Part shown: positions 7,832 through 12,370 of the stretch, piece after piece
Numbering within the stretch: the first letter of the stretch is position 1
Layout of the letters: each line of letters starts with the position of its first letter
Notes under the pieces: model-generated
Seen by the model: only the letters and a program-made list of their open reading frames with translations
Told to the model about the DNA's origin: nothing
The model's database searches: none
NCBI GenBank assembly: GCA_002682825.1
Contig: NOKP01000068.1
Span: forward strand, 105,561-117,930
DNA from: Neonectria sp. B-13
Taxonomy: Eukaryota > Ascomycota > Sordariomycetes > Hypocreales > Nectriaceae
Direction: 5' to 3'
DNA: 12,370 nt
Translations under genes and position numbers: made by a program

Positions 7832-8272
7832 CTAGCTGGCCATCCGCACCAGCTCCACGCACCCCAGCAGCTCCCGGAACCACAGGGCGTATTCCTCTCT
7901 GGATAATTCGTTGACGATGACTTCGTCATCTTCATCGTCTAACCCAGCCTCCAATCACTTGGCAAGGGCTTTGAGCAGCGTCTTCTCCTCCACGATGAAG
8001 CCGATGTCATCGACCTCAGTAGCTCCATCGTCAAGGAGCAAGCAGCAGCCGAATATAGCTAGATGCACCATTTGGATGGTGCTGACTGCTGCGCGGCTGG
8101 ACTTGAAGCCGCTGAGGCTGTAGATTCCGGCCCGGTAAAGCTGCCGCTTGTACTTGGCAGGCTTGATCTCTCTATCTAGAGAGTGACGGTATCCTGTTTT
8201 GTATGCCTTTTGGCTCTGTTTCTTGCCACCGGGTTGCAAGATGCAGCGGGTGATGGGAAAAGCGGAATGCAT
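7832..8272 (-). pseudogene. Unknown reading frame carried by the insert, one internal stop
   Basis: Not recognised. From ATG 8270-8272 the minus-strand frame runs 105 codons to a TGA at 7955-7957. It then stays open for 40 more codons of protein-like sequence to TAG 7832-7834. The first part is basic (KKQSQKAYKTGYRHSLDREI, then KPAKYKRQLYRAG). The middle contains FKSSRAAVSTIQMVHLAIFG and an acidic LLDDGATEVDDIGF. After the stop comes LEAGLDDEDDEVIVNELSRE, then EYALWFRELLGCVELVRMAS. Continued composition and openness past TGA suggest a former Trp codon (TGG). If TGA is the true end, it is a 105-residue protein. A TATA box sits 85-91 bp upstream of the ATG. No transposase motif, signal peptide or clear membrane segment was seen. 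Confidence 0.5.
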
Positions 8273-8356
8273 CGTGGTTGTGTTATGCTGTGTTGTAGTG
8301 TATTGAGAAGGAGGGAAGAAGGCTGGCCGGACTTGTCAGCTTGACGAGAGACGGTC

Positions 8357-8363
8357 ATTTATA
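8357..8363 (-). promoter_or_regulatory. TATA box for the insert-borne reading frame
   Basis: TATAAAT on the minus strand, 85-91 bp upstream of the ATG at 8272. The spacing is right for a core promoter with a leader of about 50-60 nt. It argues that the insert carries a whole transcription unit. Confidence 0.45.
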
Positions 8364-8615
8364 TGTGCTATGGTTCAGGATAAGCTTTTCATGAATTGGA
8401 CATCAAGGTCAGAGAGAGGGACCCAGACGGGTTGCAAAAACAGGCTCAAGGTACGACATCGATGCGAACCATGTTACTGGGAAAGCTTGCTGTGTTTAAG
8501 TTATTGGGATTGATGGTGCTGGGCATAGCATCTTACTGTGTTAACTGCTGTATGTTATCTACTGCGTTGTCTTGATCTATCAGATGATATTGACTAAGGC
8601 TAAAATTACTATAAA

Positions 8616-8630
8616 ATGGACCCCTTCAGC
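8616..8630 (+). repeat. Right copy of 15-bp direct repeat flanking the insert
   Basis: ATGGACCCCTTCAGC, identical to 7633-7647. The host gene resumes at 8631 (C|AA GAT) in the frame that continues to the stop at 9607. Confidence 0.9.
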
Positions 8631-9607
8631 AAGATCCGAGCAAGGTCTGTTGTGCAAATACCGGGTTTTCCAGTATCTCACCATCCAAGTCCAATTCACA
8701 GGACAGCATTGACAAGAAGTCCATACTAAAGAGAACGGTCCCGGAACTCATGCTGCAGAGGCCGCTATCGCCTTCATCGTTCCTCAAGCAGACAGCACCA
8801 GTGGTCCGAGCACAGGAAACAAACTGCCAGGGATTAACAAGGCATACTCTGGATCGAGCAGCAGTGACGGGTTATGTTATGTCTTCGAGACAAATGAGAC
8901 GCAATGCCTCTAATATGCTGTTGTCTTCAGCCTCTGGGGTCTTATCACCAGGCATCGAGCGAAAACACATCCGCTTCAATGACAAAGTCGAGCAATGTAT
9001 TGTCCTCAATTTTAATGGCGATGACGACGACGGCATAAATTCTGGTCCATATAGTCATAGTGATTCCGGTGACGGCCTCACGATGAAGCGGCTGCGGCCA
9101 CGAAAGCGGGCTCCACTGATGAGGAGGAAACCAACGAATGACAAGAACTCATTTACTTCTGACGGAAAGACGATTGCGATGCTTCCGTCGACAACACTTA
9201 ATCACCGAGGAGATATTCTAGAAGCCTCGGAGGAGGCAATGAAGCACAGCATCCGCATCCGCAATCCTATGGCCTCGCCATCCTTGCCACCAGAGACGTG
9301 CCCGAAACTCTTGGGCAGGTTCTTTGAAGAAGAGGAGAATCATGATATGACGGATGCCGATGTTGATGCAGACTCCGCCTGGTACGGTGCTAAGAGTTTC
9401 AAAAACTCTGGTTTGTACCGCCGGACCTCTACAGACAATATAACCGCCGAGCCAACTGGCATGCATTGCACCCTTTCCGGCATGTGTATGCTATATGAGA
9501 AGGAAGAATCATCGTCGAAGGATGCGATATTTGGCCGCTTTATTAACACCTTTAAGACAGCCAGGGACATGGCCTATTTTATTCGGAATGTGGGCTGGAG
9601 AAAGTGA
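8631..9607 (+). pseudogene. 3' half of split Reg1-like gene (PP1-docking region), cut off from its promoter
   Basis: The open frame continues the DUF1752 protein of 7071-7647. It starts QDPSKVCCAN, passes KKSILKRTVPELMLQRPLSP, a Ser-rich linker, and then RKHIRFNDKVEQC at 8960-8998. This fits the RVxF-type protein phosphatase 1 docking motif, and Reg1-family proteins share its (R/K)xIxFNDxVEQ context. An acidic DDDD tract, a basic RLRPRKRAPLMRRK segment (possible nuclear signal) and the closing FGRFINTFKTARDMAYFIRN, VGWRK follow. The stop is TGA 9605-9607. There is no internal stop or frameshift in 325 codons, so decay has barely begun. The first in-frame ATG is 8750. Skipping the insert, exons 7071-7555, 7604-7647 and 8631-9607 sum to 1506 nt, or 501 residues plus stop. 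Expression of this half alone would need a new promoter. It is called pseudogene for loss of linkage, not internal damage. Confidence 0.85.
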
Positions 9608-11325
9608 GGGCATTGCCACTTTTGGATAGAAAAACCAGAGGCCATGAAGAGTCCTTAGCCAATCTCTCACGTAGCAAAGCATTAGGGGATTCAGGGGCCA
9701 TGAACCGTGCCAGCAAGCAATGAAACAGCGTACAACAAGGATCAGAAGACAGTAGATGGCGCATGACAGGGCTGTGATGACAGTGAGCTTAAGTATCCCG
9801 TGTAGCCGGGCCGGACTCACTTAATATCCATCGCCTCGTTCTATGTGTCATCGAAGGAGCCTCTTCCCTCCCGCATCAGCTGTTGAAAACTCATAAAGGA
9901 GGCCGTACCAACCAGTATTCTGCCTTGCCATGCGCACTGTGGTACGTTCTGCCATGAATCGTCCTGTATTGAAGGATGCTGGAAGTAATGGATGCGGTGG
10001 AGCTGGCGTTATCGGCCAGCGCTGAGTCGGTGTCGTCGTCTTGCGGGTAAAGTTCCTAAAAAGTCCTACGGATTAAATAGGCTACTATGTCGCTTCGACT
10101 GAGTGCCACTGACCTCGGCCCAGTGTTGTAGAGGACGGTTGCTAGTTTCTGTATGGGGACCGGGCCTTCCTGTATCTAGTCTGATGTCCCGTCTTCGATA
10201 CTATAGTTCTTCCGCGGCGGGTTCTGGCCCCGGCATTGGCTGCTGGTGGTGGTCGGCTGCAAGCTGCCAGTTCCCTCACATAGCTACGGCGCGGAATGAA
10301 GTCAATTCCATTACAACTGCCCACCAGTTTCCAATCGACGCTAATGAAGACAGGGGGTCAACTCCATTAGAAACCACTGAAGGTCTATTCTATTAACATT
10401 TTCCAGTAAATTGAAAAGAATTCTGCATATATTTCAAGGCCTAATGAGTTCATCTGTACCATTTTTACAGGCCCAATTGTCTCTTTGTCAGTCATTGGAC
10501 ATTCTGCAGTACTAGTTCCGCGTAGATTGGTTCTGTCATGGCGTAAGAATACTTAACGAAGGCCGCCCTACCAAGGTGGGAAGAAGCCGCCAATTTAGTC
10601 ATCATCCATGGTGCAGCCAATCTGACCTCATCGCGAATAACACGGTACCTTGTCGAGCTATTGTTCCCACTAGATATAGAGTACATCAGAGACGGTTAGT
10701 GGCCTTCGGGCCCCTCTCTCCTCTCTCCTCTCAGCTCTGCCTCTTAAGCCCCCATTTTCGCCCTTTACTCTGGGCCATGAGTGCCTTTTACATAATCTTT
10801 CCAGCTTTAGCAACAGTCCGATAAATAGAGAATAAATAACCTAAAAGGCAAAGGCCTCCGCGAGGATTCATTAGATAAGCTCAATGAGAAAGAGCATTCG
10901 GTGGTATCAAAGTGTACCAAACAATCTTCCATTGGCAATGTGTTACCCATCTTGAAGGACCTGTTCCTCATTGTGGTAGCTGTCTCCAAGATAGCTACTT
11001 GTCCCAGTGTGCCCAGCGTGTTATCATACTCAGTCTAAGTCACTGCTTGAGCAACCTTTTTACAGACTAAACCGCCTTAAAATGAGATTGAGAACCAGTG
11101 TAGATGAGCCAGCCCGGTGTTCCATCAATTGCCTAAGGGGCGCAGAATAGAGAAGGCCAACGTAGGGGGAGCATGATTGTCGATATTGCATGGAGAGGAT
11201 AATTCCACATATCAATAGGGCCATGCACATTGTGTGTAGGACTGCGAATACATATATTTAAGAAAATGAATGCTGATAAAGAGTGTAGATTGTAGCTATA
11301 GTGGTCGAAGGCCATGCTAATTAAT
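9608..11325. other. Long region with no assignable gene
   Basis: 1.7 kb with only short overlapping frames. The plus-strand frame at 10547-10699 (50 codons without ATG, between in-frame stops) reads like protein (RWEEAANLVIIHGAANL, then RYLVELLFPLDIEYI) but matches no family I know. The Ser/Gly/Trp-rich frame at 10103-10396 and the minus frame at 9509-9820, antisense to the Reg1 tail, are unconvincing. AATAAA-like signals occur around 10831. The 3' UTR of the Reg1-like gene should be at the left end. Confidence 0.5.
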
Positions 11326-11930
11326 CTAAGGCGCCCCATTAGACGCATTTTCAATGGTTTCCATGCTCTGCACAGCCGCTCTCGCCTCGTTCTTAGTCAA
11401 GTCATCCAGATCGCTCTTAACAGCCTCACTCAATCGCTGCTTCCAGAAAGCCCAACGATCAAGTGGGCAGTTAAAATCCCTCGCAACCTTNCGGTCCAGA
11501 CCATAACAACATACGGAAGACCCTCGGTACAGTTCCCGAAGAGTAGTAGTAGATTTCGGAGCGGTGCTACCTAGACTAGTCCCCAAAAACTATATCGACT
11601 TTCCTCCCGGTGCTCCAGACCGCACGCTAACCCTCCGGTGAGTTGCTCTCGCAGACACTTGTCTGAGGTATCGAACCACTCAGGCTGTTAAAGTAGGCTT
11701 AGTCAAGGGCGCCGACCCTAGCATGTGGTTGAGATGGGTCGCGTAATGGCGTGAGCTGCTTGCTCTGTGTTTATCTCGCCATCGTGAAAGGCTTTCAAGG
11801 CTGCAATTTCTTCGGCAAGATAGCTTTTGTGGTCATTACTTCCTATTCGGTAGCGACTGAGTTGGGCGATAAACCAGTCCGGGGGGACGGCATCGCCCTC
11901 AATCAGCGAATAGTGATCGGTGTTAACCAT
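11326..11930 (-). pseudogene. DUF3632-type protein pseudogene, shrunken and frameshifted
   Basis: The minus strand from ATG 11928-11930 gives SYLAEEIAALKAFHDGEINT, then EQAAHAITRPI, the usual DUF3632 opening (hxxhxxGEIxxxxAAxxhTxPI). The frame then breaks. A second frame gives MLGSAPLTKPTLTA, and the first frame returns as PEWFDTSDKCLREQLTGG, then LACGLEHREESRYSFWGLV, before TAG at 11571-11573. A third frame carries the family C-terminus LDRWAFWKQRLSEAVKSDLD, then NEARAAVQSMETIENA, ending at TAG 11326-11328. Intact DUF3632 proteins are several hundred residues. Here only about 200 codons separate the two ends, so the central part is deleted. At least three frame changes make a functional product unlikely. 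The base N at 11491 lies in CGN, which is Arg whichever base it is. The function of this family is unknown. Confidence 0.65.
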
Positions 11931-12110
11931 GGTAGCTCAGGTGGGAGACAAGACTGTTAGTGTTGTGGTCGTGTACTAGAGGATGAAAGCATTATAAGGT
12001 GGCATTTTAACTTCGATGTTCACCTCGGCCTCCCAACTCAGAGTACGTCATTAGTGTCAGCTGACTGCACATGTTCCATGCACCAACGGTCCAACAAGCT
12101 GCACAGACAG

Positions 12111-12118
12111 TGACGTCA
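12111..12118. promoter_or_regulatory. Second CRE-type bZIP site (TGACGTCA)
   Basis: A perfect TGACGTCA palindrome about 180 bp upstream of the ATG of the minus-strand DUF3632 pseudogene. It may be a leftover promoter element. Binding is not shown. Confidence 0.35.
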
Positions 12119-12307
12119 AGGCACAGCAAAGACTTCCTTATTCCCGAAAGAGTGCAAGAAGCTGCCTGGACTTACGGTCGCACATTACCACATGGGTGAC
12201 AAAACCACGTACGAAAATGACTGGAGCTATTTCGCACATAGGCTTTCGGCGGTTTTATATGGGGCTACAGTATTGATATAATAGCGCACTGTTTTCAATG
12301 TAGCAGA

Positions 12308-12370
12308 GCTGATGCCATACCAAGCGGTGCTGATGCCATTCTATCGGTGCTGATGCCATTCCATCGGCGC
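12308..12370 (+). repeat. 20-21 bp tandem repeat, three units, running off the right edge
   Basis: Units begin GCTGATGCCAT at 12308, 12329 and 12349 (periods 21 and 20 bp) and end near-identically (…CGGT/CGGC). Units 2 and 3 differ at one position before the edge. The array may continue beyond the window. This is a minisatellite; no coding sense is evident. Confidence 0.8.

Larger units (their letters stand above)
7648..8615. mobile_element. 968-bp insertion splitting the Reg1-like gene; unclassified
   Basis: Bounded by the perfect 15-bp direct repeats at 7633-7647 and 8616-8630. Skipping the insert plus one repeat copy restores a continuous reading frame (PLQ then QDPSK). The left edge starts exactly with a small perfect hairpin, CCCTC-TAT-GAGGG (7648-7660). 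The right edge is A/T-rich (ends CTAAAATTACTATAAA). I see no terminal inverted repeats, no long terminal repeats, no TG...CA ends, and no transposase or reverse transcriptase. It carries a minus-strand gene-like unit with a TATA box (8357-8363) and a reading frame (8272-7832). A 15-bp duplication is long for cut-and-paste DNA transposons (2-11 bp) and LTR elements (4-6 bp). It fits target-primed LINE-type insertion or repair of a staggered break with filler DNA. Because promoter-like DNA is included, a plain processed mRNA copy is unlikely. Confidence 0.8.

Noticed and set aside
7955..7957. TGA in the insert frame as a RIP mutation
   Set aside because: The inferred TGG-to-TGA change corresponds to C-to-T in a CpC, not a CpA, context, so it is not typical of RIP.
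7648..8615. Insert as a Helitron, LTR solo element or MITE
   Set aside because: There is a long duplication (Helitrons make none), no TG...CA or 4-6 bp duplication, and no terminal inverted repeats.
8750..9607. Treating the 285-residue frame as an independent gene
   Set aside because: Its frame continues upstream to 8631 with family-like sequence (KKSILKRTVPELMLQR), and it joins the DUF1752 half across the duplication, so it is the 3' half of a split gene.
9509..9820. Minus-strand 103-codon frame overlapping the Reg1-like C-terminus
   Set aside because: About a third of it is antisense to a well-supported coding exon and the rest shows no family features; its hydrophobic stretch is typical of antisense reading.
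1..12370. tRNA, rRNA, CRISPR or secondary-metabolite cluster
   Set aside because: No tRNA T-arm/B-box with a matching A-box, no spaced repeat array, and no PKS/NRPS or tailoring genes were seen.

Overview
The window looks like nuclear DNA of a filamentous ascomycete, probably Eurotiales-like. The grounds are short introns (48-58 nt) with GTRAGN donors and CTAAC/CTGAC branch sites, a mould-type chitin synthase, a Reg1-like protein with the DUF1752/GATA_AreA domain, and relics of fungal NLR genes. This is inferred from gene content and intron style; no database search was possible.

Layout. 1-1003 (+) is the 3' part of a chitin synthase gene with intact introns. 2269-3775 (+) is an intact two-exon gene for a secreted right-handed beta-helix (pectin-lyase-fold) protein. 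About 3.8-6.4 kb is a gene graveyard. It holds a minus-strand relic of an NLR N-terminal region (4686-5032), a plus-strand relic of a PNP_UDP nucleoside-phosphorylase domain of the kind found at the front of fungal NLRs (about 5648-6117), and a minus-strand relic resembling the start of an alpha/beta hydrolase (6125-6367). 7023/7071-9607 (+) is a Reg1-like PP1-regulator gene cut in two. 9.6-11.3 kb shows nothing assignable. 11326-11930 (-) is a shrunken DUF3632-type pseudogene. The right edge enters a 20-bp tandem repeat.

The main discovery is the split Reg1-like gene. Its N-terminal DUF1752 half ends inside the conserved WLYGPLQ motif region, and its C-terminal half, with an RKHIRF PP1-docking motif, resumes 968 bp later. 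The junction carries a perfect 15-bp direct repeat (ATGGACCCCTTCAGC at 7633-7647 and 8616-8630). Skipping the insert and one repeat copy makes the reading frame continuous with no other lesion, so the insertion looks recent. The insert has no long terminal repeats or terminal inverted repeats that I can see. It carries its own minus-strand gene-like unit: a TATA box, then a 146-residue reading frame of unknown family interrupted by one TGA. It may be a non-autonomous mobile unit or a copied DNA segment captured at a staggered break.

The other theme is decay. Two different NLR front ends lie head to head and both stop before the nucleotide-binding domain. Together with the hydrolase and DUF3632 relics, this suggests an accessory, fast-turnover region between functional housekeeping genes.
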